A DNA stretch of 64,000 bases, taken from assembly GCA_016180195.1 (NCBI GenBank), contig JACPBS010000005.1, forward strand, positions 44,262-108,261, read 5' to 3'. Under the pieces are notes generated by a model, which made no database searches, was not told the origin of the DNA, and was given only the letters and a program-made list of their open reading frames with translations. How positions within the stretch are numbered: the first letter of the stretch is position 1; the number at the start of each line of letters is the position of its first letter. Shown piece after piece: positions 27,554-36,048 of this stretch. Source of the stretch: Candidatus Woesearchaeota archaeon (GTDB lineage: Archaea; Nanobdellota; Nanobdellia; Woesearchaeales; UBA10216). The position numbers and the translations under genes were made by a program.

Positions 27554-28574
27554 CTATCTGGCCCTCCACGAATTCCTGCTGAAGGCCCAGCTGTTTTGAT
27601 TTTATGAGCATCTTGAGGTTTCTTGCTTCTATTTCCTTTGCGAAAAGGTATCCGAAAATGGCATCGGCCTTTAGAGGCCTCTGGTGCAGCATCTTTAGCC
27701 CGCTTTCAAGAAGATGCTTGAAGAGGCTTGTCTCGAGGTATATCAGTGTTCCCTTCTTTTTATATTCATCCAGTCCGTGCTTGGCGTGTTTTCCATATTT
27801 GCTGTTTTCTATGATTCCTGGCAGATCCTCGAGTGATGCTCCTGCCAGCCTTTTAACTGTCTTGCTTGGCGAGCTTATGAGGTATTTTTGTATTTCCCCC
27901 CGGTCCATTCCTTCCCTTTTGAACCTGAATATGTTGATTATGTTCCTTATCTCTATTTCATTCTCAAGGAATTGCCGGAATAGCGATTTTCCGGTGATTT
28001 CAATGACCTTGCTGTAATATTCCTTGTCCAGCATGTTTTCTATTTCAACGAGGTTTTGGGATTTATCGCGGATTTTTTTTAGGGTTGGCCTGTCAAGCAC
28101 TTCAGCCAGCATCTCTTCCATCGTTGCCTTCTTCATCAGGTCTTTCAGGAATTGGATTGGTAGCGCGTATGGCTCCATTAGGTGTTCAATTTCAGTTTCA
28201 CCGGTGTATTTGGCCCTTAATGACGTCTTGACATTGTACAGGTCATGTCTCATCAGGTAGATGTCAAGGAATTGCCTCAGCTTCATTGGTGTTATGCGCC
28301 TTAGCTTTTTATGGGTGTTGGAAAGGTTTTTGTTGATTGCTATTTCTGCAAGCTGCATGCCCTTGTGGATGAGCGCGACCTCGTCTATCTCCTTCTTGTA
28401 CTCTGTTGATTCAAGGAATCCTGTTACCTCATTGAGGCTCATTTTCACGAGCTTGGTGTAGTCGCTTTTCTTGAGGAGTGCTGATTTCATGACTGACACT
28501 CGTGCATAAGTGTAAGGGTAGCTTTGGTTTAGTGCGCCCGGGCTAGTCTGTCCTGAATAGTATTTTTGCAACAT
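27546..28574 (-). CDS. atpC: A-type ATP synthase subunit C
   Basis: Subunit C (homologous to eukaryotic subunit d) couples the rotor to the membrane ring. The 342-residue, helical protein starts with YPYTYARVSVMKSALLKKSDYTKLVKMSLNEVTGFLESTEYKKEI, the expected pattern, and has IRNIINIFRFKREGMDRGEI further on, where homologues carry an RN(I/L)xxxLR-type motif. It overlaps atpE by 29 bases. Confidence 0.93.
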   Translation of the reverse strand: MLQKYYSGQTSPGALNQSYPYTYARVSVMKSALLKKSDYTKLVKMSLNEVTGFLESTEYKKEIDEVALIHKGMQLAEIAINKNLSNTHKKLRRITPMKLRQFLDIYLMRHDLYNVKTSLRAKYTGETEIEHLMEPYALPIQFLKDLMKKATMEEMLAEVLDRPTLKKIRDKSQNLVEIENMLDKEYYSKVIEITGKSLFRQFLENEIEIRNIINIFRFKREGMDRGEIQKYLISSPSKTVKRLAGASLEDLPGIIENSKYGKHAKHGLDEYKKKGTLIYLETSLFKHLLESGLKMLHQRPLKADAIFGYLFAKEIEARNLKMLIKSKQLGLQQEFVEGQIVA

Positions 28575-29094
28575 CTTTCAGCGATTTCTCCCTGACTTGG
28601 TCTAGGATTGATTCATAACTGTAGTCTATTCTGATTGTCCCGTCCTTGTTTTCAGCTATTATGCCCCCGATGATTGGCGCTGCCTGTGTTTTGAGGCCTT
28701 CGATATGTTTTATGTCTGCTTCGCTGCACAGCACCCTTCCGGGCTCCATTTGATTTTTCGCTTTAGAAATAAGCGACTTGATGTGCTCCTTTCTAGTCGA
28801 TTGGGGCATTTTCGAAATCTCCTGCCTTGCGCTCTCGAAGGCTTCCTCAATTATCCTTTTCCTTGTCTCCAGCAGCATCTTGTTTACTTCAAGCTCTGCC
28901 GAAGACATTTCCCTTATCTTGAGCTCTTCAAGCTCTCTCGCTGTTTCTTCCTCTGCTTTTTTTTTCTTTTCTCTTGATTTCTCTTCGGCTGATTCTATTA
29001 TGGCTTTGGCTTCCTTTTCAGCTTCCGAGATGATTGCTGCATGCTGTTTTTTTGATTTTGCAATCACCTCATCCCTGACCTTTTCTATGCCCAT
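28543..29094 (-). CDS. atpE: A-type ATP synthase subunit E
   Basis: Subunit E pairs with H to form the peripheral stalk. The 183-residue protein starts MGIEKVRDEVIAKSKKQHAAII, followed by a long charged coiled coil (about 10-100) and a globular C-terminal domain (GGIIAENKDGTIRIDYSYESILDQVREKSLKDVAKILF), as in the family. The ATG at 29094 directly follows the atpK stop (TGA-AAAG-ATG) and is preferred over the in-frame ATG at 29115 inside atpK. Confidence 0.94.
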   Translation of the reverse strand: MGIEKVRDEVIAKSKKQHAAIISEAEKEAKAIIESAEEKSREKKKKAEEETARELEELKIREMSSAELEVNKMLLETRKRIIEEAFESARQEISKMPQSTRKEHIKSLISKAKNQMEPGRVLCSEADIKHIEGLKTQAAPIIGGIIAENKDGTIRIDYSYESILDQVREKSLKDVAKILFRTD

Positions 29095-29098
29095 CTTT

Positions 29099-29326
29099 TC
29101 AGCCGCCTTTCGCAAGCCCGAGTATCATGATTGCTATGACAAGGCCGAATATGACGAGGGTTTCAGGTATTACTGTCATTAGAAGTCCCTTCCCGAAGAA
29201 TTCATCCTTTTCAGCCATTGCACCTATCGCGGCACTTCCTATTTCTTTCTCGGCAAGTGCTGCCCCTATGGCGCTGATGCCTATTGCAAGGCCTGCGCCT
29301 ATAGCTATCAATCCTGTTTCTGCCAT
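29099..29326 (-). CDS. atpK: A-type ATP synthase rotor-ring subunit K (c subunit)
   Basis: The 75-residue protein is a single two-helix hairpin: GLIAIGAGLAIGISAIGAALAEKEIGSAAIGAMAEK, then VIPETLVIFGLVIAIMILGLA. The Glu in PET in helix 2 is the ion-binding carboxylate. One hairpin per subunit gives a ring with one carboxylate per 75-residue unit. The coupling ion cannot be decided with certainty by eye. Confidence 0.95.
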   Translation of the reverse strand: MAETGLIAIGAGLAIGISAIGAALAEKEIGSAAIGAMAEKDEFFGKGLLMTVIPETLVIFGLVIAIMILGLAKGG

Positions 29327-29330
29327 TATT

Positions 29331-31205
29331 TCACCTCGTAGTGTTTTCTCCGAATGGTTTGTAGGGCTTTGCGCCTCCTATAAAAAATTTTGTGAAAAAT
29401 TCAACGTATTCGAGCCTTAGGGAATGCAGGAATGAGCCGAGCAGCCCGAGGACTATGTTCAGTACGTGTCCCAGCAATAGTATGATGATCCCTATTACCA
29501 CTGAAAAGCCGCCCTGATGGAATGATTCCTTGGCGAATTCGTTGATTATGATTGCTAGCTGTACCGATGCCAGGCCTACTGCCATGAGCCTTGCGTATGA
29601 AAGGATGTTGCTGAAGATTGTTATTGATTCAACAATGGCCTTGAATGCCCCTATTGTTCCTGTCCTCATTTCGCCTATTGCAAGCATGACCACTCCGGCA
29701 ATTAGCAGTGAAAGGGAAATTGTGAGATAGGGTTGCATTATTTTTATTATCCCTAAGGATGCCAGGATGAAAGGGCCTCCAGCTTCGATTAGGAACCAGC
29801 TGAATTTTTCAAGGATGGCTTGCTTGAGCCCATGGTGCTTCAGCTCGTTATAGAAGCCTGCCAGCAGCCCTATGTTGATGTGAACTGCGCCTAGGATCAG
29901 AGAGGCGACAAGCAGCTGTTGTATGCCTTCCTCGTGCGCTCTGCTCATAAGTCTTGGTAGCTCCATTCCCAGAAGATTTTCCTCCCCGAAGAATTCGCCG
30001 AATACAAATCCGAATAAGATGGAGGATGCTGATGCCAGTGCAAGTATTGTTGCGAGGTTCTTTGCCTTTTCCATTTTAGCCCTGATTAATAGGGAAAGGG
30101 CAAGGGTTACCATTCCATATCCTATGTCGCCAAGCATGAATCCGAAAAAGATCGGGAAGGTCAGGAATAGTATTATTGTCGGGTCTATTTCGTTGTAGAC
30201 TGGCAGGCCTCTTAAGTGCATGAGAAATTCAAATGGCCTTGCCGGTTTTATGTTATGCAGCTTTACCGGTGCCTCTTCCTCGTCAAATTCCTCCTCCCTT
30301 ATGTATATTTTTCCGGAAGCTGCCTTTTCCAGCCTTTTTTTCAGGCTGATCATTGAAGAAGTGGGTACCCAGCCTGTTATTACCGCGATGTTCCTGGTTG
30401 ATCCGAATTTTAGGGGGGCTTGCGCAATTTCAAGTTCTTGTGATATTGATTTCTCGAATGATGCCAGGCTTTGCTGCCAGTTATGTTTTAGCTTCTTTAG
30501 CTCCTGTTTGGTTTTTTCCCGCTCGCCTTCAGCCAGTCTTATCTCCTTGACTATCCGTTGGGCATGGATTTCTGGGCTTCCTTTCATTCCCGAGAATGAC
30601 TCGGTTGGTATCTCGGTGAATCCGTTGTTTGAAAGGATTTCAAATGCCTTCTGCCTATTTTCCTTGTTGATGAAAAGTGCGAAGGCTGACTTGTCTTCGG
30701 GTTCGAATATCCTGAATTTGTCAGTCTCCCTGTGAAGCTCCCTTTTGGCCTTGTCCATGCTTTTGCATGTTCCTGTGATGCATGACAGGTTCTGGTAGCC
30801 GCTGTATGACTCGAGTGGCAGGCCGATCTTGGCAATGCATTGAAGGTCTGCCTGCAACTGGGTCATCCGTTTTAGGTCTTCTTCCAATTTTTTGAGCTTT
30901 TCATTTTTGTCAGTGACTTCGTTGTGGAGTTTCCTTATGCTCTTTTCCACGTATGTAATGTCAGGCTGGCCATGCCCTGTCTTGAGGTTGTGTTCTGTGC
31001 GGAGGTGGGACTGAAGCGACCTTATCAATACAAGGAGTTCGGATAGTTTTTCGGCATTTTCGAATGGCTCTCCGATGTCCAGTTCAGCTTTTTCATGCTC
31101 GTGGATGTGAAGGACTCTGGAAGAATGAAGCTCTTTTACCGCCCTTTCCAGCTGGGTTTTTGGAACGATGATCCTTGCCTTGGTCATCCGCTGGGGCATG
31201 ATCAT
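29331..31205 (-). CDS. atpI: A-type ATP synthase subunit I (a subunit)
   Basis: Subunit I forms the stator ion half-channels. The 624-residue protein has a soluble N-terminal half with coiled coils (about 80-290) and a C-terminal half with about seven membrane segments, including FPIFFGFMLGDIGYGMVTLALSL and FSNILSYARLMAVGLASVQLA. The Arg in SYARLMAVG is the essential stator arginine. Length is typical. It overlaps the subunit H stop by four bases (ATGA). Confidence 0.96.
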   Translation of the reverse strand: MIMPQRMTKARIIVPKTQLERAVKELHSSRVLHIHEHEKAELDIGEPFENAEKLSELLVLIRSLQSHLRTEHNLKTGHGQPDITYVEKSIRKLHNEVTDKNEKLKKLEEDLKRMTQLQADLQCIAKIGLPLESYSGYQNLSCITGTCKSMDKAKRELHRETDKFRIFEPEDKSAFALFINKENRQKAFEILSNNGFTEIPTESFSGMKGSPEIHAQRIVKEIRLAEGEREKTKQELKKLKHNWQQSLASFEKSISQELEIAQAPLKFGSTRNIAVITGWVPTSSMISLKKRLEKAASGKIYIREEEFDEEEAPVKLHNIKPARPFEFLMHLRGLPVYNEIDPTIILFLTFPIFFGFMLGDIGYGMVTLALSLLIRAKMEKAKNLATILALASASSILFGFVFGEFFGEENLLGMELPRLMSRAHEEGIQQLLVASLILGAVHINIGLLAGFYNELKHHGLKQAILEKFSWFLIEAGGPFILASLGIIKIMQPYLTISLSLLIAGVVMLAIGEMRTGTIGAFKAIVESITIFSNILSYARLMAVGLASVQLAIIINEFAKESFHQGGFSVVIGIIILLLGHVLNIVLGLLGSFLHSLRLEYVEFFTKFFIGGAKPYKPFGENTTR

Positions 31206-31522
31206 TTTATTGCTTCCTCAAAATAGGATATGATGGTTTCGATTGCCTTTTCCTTTCTTCTTGAGGCCTTCTTCTCAATTTCCTTTATTTCTGATTTCCC
31301 GGCTTCCTTTATCTTTTCCTTGGCCAGCCTTATCTTTTCCATGCCCTCAGACATCACCTTTTCGTGGTAATCCTGTATCTCCTTGTCCCTCATATTAATT
31401 ATCTTGTGGCAGGTTATCTTCGCGTCTTCCACTATCTCAGTCTTCCTTTTCTCTGCAGTGCGGAGCATGTCCTCAGCTTCCTTTTCTGCCTTTTTTATTT
31501 CATCTAAAATGTCCTGTGCCAT
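31202..31522 (-). CDS. ahaH: A-type ATP synthase peripheral-stalk subunit H
   Basis: The 106-residue product starting MAQDILDEIKKAEKEAEDMLRTAEKRKTEI is an almost pure coiled coil, as expected for subunit H, which pairs with E. An in-frame start at 31552 would run into the RNase P RNA and is rejected. The ATG at 31522 lies only 12 bases after the RNase P RNA 3' end, so H and the rest of the operon may be transcribed from the RNase P promoter. Confidence 0.88.
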   Translation of the reverse strand: MAQDILDEIKKAEKEAEDMLRTAEKRKTEIVEDAKITCHKIINMRDKEIQDYHEKVMSEGMEKIRLAKEKIKEAGKSEIKEIEKKASRRKEKAIETIISYFEEAIK

Positions 31523-31534
31523 GTTTAATAGCAT

Positions 31535-31931
31535 AGGGCAAGAATAAGCCACCTTCTGTCATACCCGCTGTGCAGCAATTTGCCGCGGACGGTATGTCTT
31601 AACATTCGACTAAGCGTCAAAGACTTGCACCAGCCAGGGCTCGCCGTTTCACCGCATCCTTCAGGATTCAAGCCAGGTTGTGGCCTGGCTATTTGTCTGC
31701 AGGTTAACTCTCCCCCTTCACAGGAGCCATTAAATGGCCCTTTCGCTTTCGCGATCGGGGATTCGCCGCTTCATCCCGGCCTGAAGGCCGTTTCGTTTCT
31801 GAGCGGTTGCCTTCCCTTTCAGGAACTCCCTTTCAGGAGTGGCTTTTTTCAGCGCCATTGCACTTGCAATGACGCGTCCGGTGGATGGACTTTCCTCAGC
31901 AATTTGCATGCCGTAGTTAAGTTCTTACCCC
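31535..31931 (-). ncRNA. rnpB: RNase P RNA (archaeal type)
   Basis: On the minus strand the 5' part contains GAGGAAAGTCC (31887-31897), the universal CR-I core, and the 3' part contains ACAGAAGGTGGCTTAT (31544-31559), the CR-V core. The termini pair as a 10-bp P1 helix (GGGGTAAGAA with TTCTTGCCCT), which sets the ends to 31535 and 31931. Hairpins between them fit the specificity domain. RNase P RNA removes 5' leaders from pre-tRNA. Its TATA box is at 31953-31964. Confidence 0.95.
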
Positions 31932-31952
31932 GCTGAAAAATGAACATTCAGC

Positions 31953-31964
31953 ATATTTAAAAAG
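31953..31964 (-). promoter_or_regulatory. TATA box of the RNase P RNA gene
   Basis: On the minus strand this reads CTTTTTAAATAT and is centred about 27 bp before the mapped 5' end of the RNA at 31931. Between box and RNA lies a short inverted repeat GCTGAA/TTCAGC (31932-31952). The same promoter may also drive the ATP synthase operon. Confidence 0.6.
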
Positions 31965-32015
31965 GTTTCTAGTTGTTCCCGAATACTTTAAAAAAGCCCG
32001 GTTGTTTATTGTTTC

Positions 32016-32702
32016 ATGGAAGAGAAGATCGATTCGGGCTCCCCAGTCCTAAACAGGCTTCTTGAAGGAGGGTTTGAAAAGGATGTTATTACAACTATTT
32101 TTGGCCCTGCTGGTGCCGGCAAGAGCACTGCCTGCCTTATGGCTTCCGTGTATGCGGCCTCGCTTGGGAAGAAGGTCATATACATTGATACTGAGGGAGG
32201 TTTTTCTGCCACACGGCTTGGGCAGCTTGCGGGTGACGCTGACAGGGTGATTAAAAGCATCCTTTTCCTTAGGCCGACGGATTTTGCCGGGCAGAGGAAA
32301 TGCATCGGCCAGCTCAGGCATGTTGTTAACCATAAGATAGGCCTGATAATCGTTGATACCATCACGAATCTTTACAGGTGTGAGCGGACCGATGACAATT
32401 CGGCGTTGAACAGGGATTTGGGAAAGCAGGTTTCTTATCTTCTGGAGATATCGAGGACAAGGTCGATTCCGGTTATACTCACTAATCAGGTTTACTCTGA
32501 TTTCAATGGAGGCGGCGTGAGGATGGTTGGTGGTGACATAATAATGTACAGCAGCAAGTGCCTTATAGAGCTTAAGTCGCTTAAGTCTAATAAGAGGCTC
32601 GCGATTCTTCAGAAGCACAGGCACATTCCTTCCCGGGAGATTTTGTTTGAGATAACATCATCCGGGTTTTCCGAGCTGAAGGATAAGTTCAGGATTTTTT
32701 AG
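32016..32702 (+). CDS. radB: RadB, RadA/RecA-family recombination mediator
   Basis: RadB is the archaeal RecA-like paralogue that assists RadA. The 228-residue protein lacks the N-terminal helix-hairpin-helix domain and keeps the ATPase core: Walker A GPAGAGKS (30-37), YIDTEGGFSATRL, and LIIVDTITNLYRCE (Walker B). VILTNQVYSDF is also typical. A TTTAAAAAA box about 25 bp upstream fits a leaderless start at 32016. The stop overlaps the convergent PhoU-like gene by four bases. Confidence 0.94.
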   Translation: MEEKIDSGSPVLNRLLEGGFEKDVITTIFGPAGAGKSTACLMASVYAASLGKKVIYIDTEGGFSATRLGQLAGDADRVIKSILFLRPTDFAGQRKCIGQLRHVVNHKIGLIIVDTITNLYRCERTDDNSALNRDLGKQVSYLLEISRTRSIPVILTNQVYSDFNGGGVRMVGGDIIMYSSKCLIELKSLKSNKRLAILQKHRHIPSREILFEITSSGFSELKDKFRIF

Positions 32703-33616
32703 TCATGCTCCATTACGTTCCTCAGGATGTACATGATTGCTTTTGCCATCTGCTTGTAGTTGTCGATTATGCTTGCTGTTGTCGTGTCTTTCCTCTTGTT
32801 CAGCTTGTCAAGCGTCTGTATGTATTTTTTCGTTTCGGCCTCAACCTTGTATGATGACTGCTTGTCTTTCTTGTAGTATATCTTCATGGCATCCCTGTAT
32901 CTGCCTGAGAGGTGCATGAATGCCTTTTTCAGGTCATCGTTGCTTTTCATCGTCAAGAGCTTGGATATCCTTTTGATGTTATCCCCCACGTGCTCAAGCT
33001 GCACTGTTACCTGCCTTGAGATGAATAGGTCCCAGTATGTGGTGTTGAACATCTTGAGCGCTCCGGGATTGTCGGTGGCTGCCCTGAATATCCTTAACGC
33101 GAGAAGTGCAAGCCGGTTCACTTCCCTGTCGCGTTCGTAAATACTTTCGATGTTCTCTTCCTTTGTGGAATCATCGAGCATTGATTTGATGAGCATGTCC
33201 ATGCGCCTCAATGTATTGTCTATTGAAACCTCGCTTATATCCATAAGGTCCTTCACTATGATGCTTGAAGAGGTCTCTTCAATGACTTCCATCCCCACAA
33301 GGCTGTGGAATATGGGCTTGAGGCTTGATGACAGGTTTTTTATGTTGCTTCCTGTGAGCCTGATGACGCTGTAATTTCTGATATAAGATGCCATGATCTC
33401 GGTCTTAAGCTCGTTCAGGCTCTTGTTCTCGCAGTTTATTATTGCCTCGCTGGGGGCCTTCTTTGATTCGTCCTTAATGCCTATTATTAGTTCAAAGGGC
33501 CTTTCCTCGATCCGCACAATGTCCCCCTTCTTTAGCCCATTGCTTTGGACCCAGCTTTTTGGCAGCGTTACGACGAATGATGAGTTCCCGAAACTGACTA
33601 TTTTTCTCACTTCCAA
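32699..33616 (-). CDS. AbrB-like plus PhoU-like regulator (phosphate uptake regulator family), paralogue 1
   Basis: An N-terminal SpoVT/AbrB-type DNA-binding domain (VRKIVSFGNSSFVVTLPKSWVQSNGLKKGDIVRIEE) is followed by two PhoU-like helical repeats (about 105-305). Archaeal proteins of this layout are annotated as phosphate uptake regulators, but no pst transporter is near. GGGGTGAT upstream is best spaced for a TTG start at 33616 giving MEVRKIVS, rather than the GTG at 33625. A second protein of this layout is at 51026-51919. Confidence 0.87.
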   Translation of the reverse strand: MEVRKIVSFGNSSFVVTLPKSWVQSNGLKKGDIVRIEERPFELIIGIKDESKKAPSEAIINCENKSLNELKTEIMASYIRNYSVIRLTGSNIKNLSSSLKPIFHSLVGMEVIEETSSSIIVKDLMDISEVSIDNTLRRMDMLIKSMLDDSTKEENIESIYERDREVNRLALLALRIFRAATDNPGALKMFNTTYWDLFISRQVTVQLEHVGDNIKRISKLLTMKSNDDLKKAFMHLSGRYRDAMKIYYKKDKQSSYKVEAETKKYIQTLDKLNKRKDTTTASIIDNYKQMAKAIMYILRNVMEHD

Positions 33617-33751
33617 AGCAATCACCCCGCTTTCTGCTCATTATGCGAAGCCCCAGGCATTATGCTGGGCGGCTGTAACTATATGTTTATATATAGTATA
33701 GGGAATAAGTATATATAATTTTTTGCTTTTTATGTTTTTGAGGTGATGCAT

Positions 33752-33874
33752 ATGGAAGACTTTGAAGATGACATATACGATGCTGTTGGCGCGGAGCAGC
33801 TCCTTGACGATGATGAGCTCAGCCCGGAAGAGGAAGGATTCATGATAGGTTATGATTCTGATCTCGAGGAATAG
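33752..33874 (+). CDS. 40-residue acidic small protein
   Basis: A short ORF with a very strong ribosome binding site (GAGGTGAT at 33740-33747) encodes 40 residues, about a third of them Asp or Glu. The sequence ends ELSPEEEGFMIGYDSDLEE. The SPEEEGFMxGY pattern resembles small acidic archaeal proteins I have seen without a function. It is divergent from the PhoU-like regulator and convergent with rpsB. Confidence 0.78.
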   Translation: MEDFEDDIYDAVGAEQLLDDDELSPEEEGFMIGYDSDLEE

Positions 33875-33883
33875 TTTTCTTGT

Positions 33884-34495
33884 TTATTCGTCTGTAAAAT
33901 CCTCTACGCTGGCCTTGAATTCTGATTCTTTGCCTTTCCTTTTCTGGTACTCCTTTGCGATTATCCAGAAGAGCAGGCCCAGGCTTTTTTTGCCTTTGTT
34001 ATTGCCGGGTATTACCAGGTCTATGTTGTTTGCCTGGTTATTTGTGTCGCATAGGGCAATTACTGGCAGGCCTATCTTTATTGCGTCGTTTATTACATTC
34101 CTGTCAGGCCATGCATCAGTAACGAGAACAATCTTGACTTCGGTGTATTTTTCGAGCTTGGGGTTTGTCAGCGTGCCTGGAAGGTATCTTCCGGCGATGA
34201 CCCTGATCCCGGTGGTCTTGTTCAGCATCCTTACCGCTTTCCACCCGTTTTCTCTCCTGCTGGCGCAGAGTATATCCTCGGGCGAATAATTTGATAGCAG
34301 GTTTAAAAGTAGCCTTATCCTTTCGTCTATTTTCTGCAGGTTCAGTACGCTAAGGCCGTCCGGCCTTGTTTTGTAGATGAACTGTTCCATGTAGCGGGTC
34401 CTGAATTTTGTCCCTATATGTATCCCTGATTTAAGGTAAGTATCCTGTGGCACAAGGAACTGTGCGGTTGCTGGAATATTTTGCTCTTCATTCAT
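33884..34495 (-). CDS. rpsB: 30S ribosomal protein S2
   Basis: Ribosomal protein S2 of the small subunit. The 203-residue protein has YLKSGIHIGTKFRTRYMEQFIYKTRPDGLSVLNLQKIDERI, AGRYLPGTLTNP, ILVTDAWPDRNVINDA-type strands and GLPVIALCDTNN, all conserved in archaeal S2. GGTGA lies nine bases before the ATG. The leader (34496 to about 34580) is long enough to hold a short upstream ORF. Confidence 0.96.
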   Translation of the reverse strand: MNEEQNIPATAQFLVPQDTYLKSGIHIGTKFRTRYMEQFIYKTRPDGLSVLNLQKIDERIRLLLNLLSNYSPEDILCASRRENGWKAVRMLNKTTGIRVIAGRYLPGTLTNPKLEKYTEVKIVLVTDAWPDRNVINDAIKIGLPVIALCDTNNQANNIDLVIPGNNKGKKSLGLLFWIIAKEYQKRKGKESEFKASVEDFTDE

Positions 34496-34662
34496 TTTTC
34501 TTTCACCTTTTGGTTAAAGCAGCCAGAATTGTAGCAGCTTTTATGGCCCACTGCAATCGCCTTCATAAGAAGACTAGGCAATGGAATGCGGTATTGGCGG
34601 GGAATTTATAAAGGTTTGCAAACTCGGTGATGACCTGGCTTTTTTGTTAAAACTTGGGTGTT

Positions 34663-35196
34663 TCAATGGTTCAGTCTGAAAATTTCCAAGTCCTCGTATG
34701 AGGGCCCTTCCTTGCCGCGAAGTGTGCTTTTCTTCAGCTTGAACGAGTCAATTGTAAAGCTGATTTTTTCAAGCTTTGTTTTTTTCAGCTGCTGCAGGAA
34801 CGCGTTTTTGTCTTCGATATGTTTTATCCTTGCCAGTGTTATGTGGGGGCTGAATTTGTGGTCATCAGGGAATTCCTTCCCTATTGCTGAATTGATTTTC
34901 TTTTGCAGCTTTATTGTTTCGTCTTCAGGTTTTAGCCCTGCCCATATTACTCGTATGTATTTCTCGCTTGGAAAGACTCCTATGCCATCAATGCATGCCT
35001 TAAAAGCACTGGCCTCGATTTCCCTGAGCTTTTTCTGCAGTCTCCCGGCGTCATCGGGAGTGACTTCTCCAAGGAATTTCAGCGTCATGTGGAAGTCTTT
35101 TTTGATGGTTGCCTTTGCATGGCTTAAATGTTGCTGGGCTTTTCTGAGTTCAGCCTTGGCTTCCTCGGGGAAATCTATTGCAATGAATAGCCTCAT
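34663..35196 (-). CDS. thpR: RNA 2',3'-cyclic phosphodiesterase (ThpR/LigT, 2H family)
   Basis: The 177-residue protein of the 2H phosphoesterase superfamily carries the two catalytic HxT motifs: His36-Met-Thr38 (HMTLKFLG) and His118-Ile-Thr120 (HITLARI). The N-terminus RLFIAIDFPEE is typical. Members hydrolyse 2',3'-cyclic phosphate RNA ends and can ligate tRNA halves in vitro. It stands alone, divergent from the next gene. Confidence 0.93.
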   Translation of the reverse strand: MRLFIAIDFPEEAKAELRKAQQHLSHAKATIKKDFHMTLKFLGEVTPDDAGRLQKKLREIEASAFKACIDGIGVFPSEKYIRVIWAGLKPEDETIKLQKKINSAIGKEFPDDHKFSPHITLARIKHIEDKNAFLQQLKKTKLEKISFTIDSFKLKKSTLRGKEGPSYEDLEIFRLNH

Positions 35197-35270
35197 TAAT
35201 CCTGGTTGGGTGAAATGTTGTTATTATTTGTTGCGATACAATTTTAAAATGGGAGATAATGGCTTCTGGT

Positions 35271-36047
35271 ATGAATTCGAAAAACCTTGATCTTGCCATA
35301 AATACTGCAACGAAGGCAGGTGATTTTATAAAAAAGTCATTTGGGTCGTCATTTTCAGTTGGCATGAAGCAGCAGAATCCAAATGATGTCGTTACTGAAG
35401 TTGATAGGAAATCAGAAGCAATCATCATTGAAGCGCTTTCAGATGCTTCGGATTTTTCCATTCTGAGTGAGGAATCAGGCATGAAGGTTTCAGATTCAAG
35501 CCATAGATGGGTGGTTGATCCGTTGGATGGGACTAAGAACTTTTCCAGGCAGGTTCCTCTTTTCTGCGTGTCTATTGCGCTGATGAGAGGCAATGACCCG
35601 CTTTTGGGGGTTGTTTATAATCCCATGTCAGGGGAATGTTTTTGTTCTGAGGCAGGAAAAGGCGCTTTCCTTAATGGTCGTTTGATCAGGGTTTCTGAAA
35701 GAAGCATTGTGGAGGGGTCCTTGATTTTCCTTAACAGGGGCCTGAAAGCTGAGCATGGGAATAACTTCATCGAGGCAGCGTCAAGGTTCCGGGACTTGTG
35801 CTCGATCAGGTATTTCGGGACTACTGCTTATGAGCTTTGTACAGTGGCCCGGGGAAATGGAGACTGCTTCCTGAGTTCAGGGGATAAGCTTTGGGATTAT
35901 GCGGCAGGAATTCTGCTTGTAACTGAAGCTGGTGGAATTGTAACTGATTGGAACGGTCGTGCTTGGGATAACAGCACCAGCTACATTCTCGCTTCCAACG
36001 GGAAGCTTCATGAAGATATCAAAAAAATAGTGAATGGAATCCAGTAG
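35271..36047 (+). CDS. Inositol monophosphatase/fructose-1,6-bisphosphatase-family enzyme
   Basis: The 258-residue protein has the metal-binding set of the Mg-dependent IMPase family: Glu67-Glu68 in ILSEESG, Asp83 and Asp86 in DPLDGTKNF, and a C-terminal KLWDYAAGILLVTEAGG. Archaeal members act on inositol phosphate or fructose bisphosphate; which one cannot be decided here. TTTTAAAA at 35242-35249 lies 25 bp before the ATG at 35271, so this leaderless start is preferred to the ATG at 35259. Confidence 0.9.
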   Translation: MNSKNLDLAINTATKAGDFIKKSFGSSFSVGMKQQNPNDVVTEVDRKSEAIIIEALSDASDFSILSEESGMKVSDSSHRWVVDPLDGTKNFSRQVPLFCVSIALMRGNDPLLGVVYNPMSGECFCSEAGKGAFLNGRLIRVSERSIVEGSLIFLNRGLKAEHGNNFIEAASRFRDLCSIRYFGTTAYELCTVARGNGDCFLSSGDKLWDYAAGILLVTEAGGIVTDWNGRAWDNSTSYILASNGKLHEDIKKIVNGIQ

Positions 36048-36048
36048 C

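Noticed and set aside
24451-28461. Long plus-strand ORFs opposite the ATP synthase genes (for example 24799-25578 and 25619-26191).
   Set aside because: The minus-strand frames encode unmistakable ATP synthase subunits; the plus-strand products are Ser/Leu/Phe-rich shadows.
31522-31552. Longer start (31552) for ATP synthase subunit H.
   Set aside because: It would read into the 3' end of RNase P RNA, and subunit H homologues start near MAQDILDEI.
31580-31936. A 118-codon plus-strand ORF at 31580-31936.
   Set aside because: It is antisense to RNase P RNA, whose core motifs and P1 helix are clear.
33680-33720. An AT-rich near-palindromic stretch between the PhoU regulator and the acidic small protein.
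   Set aside because: It is explained by two divergent TATA boxes; no further structure stands out.
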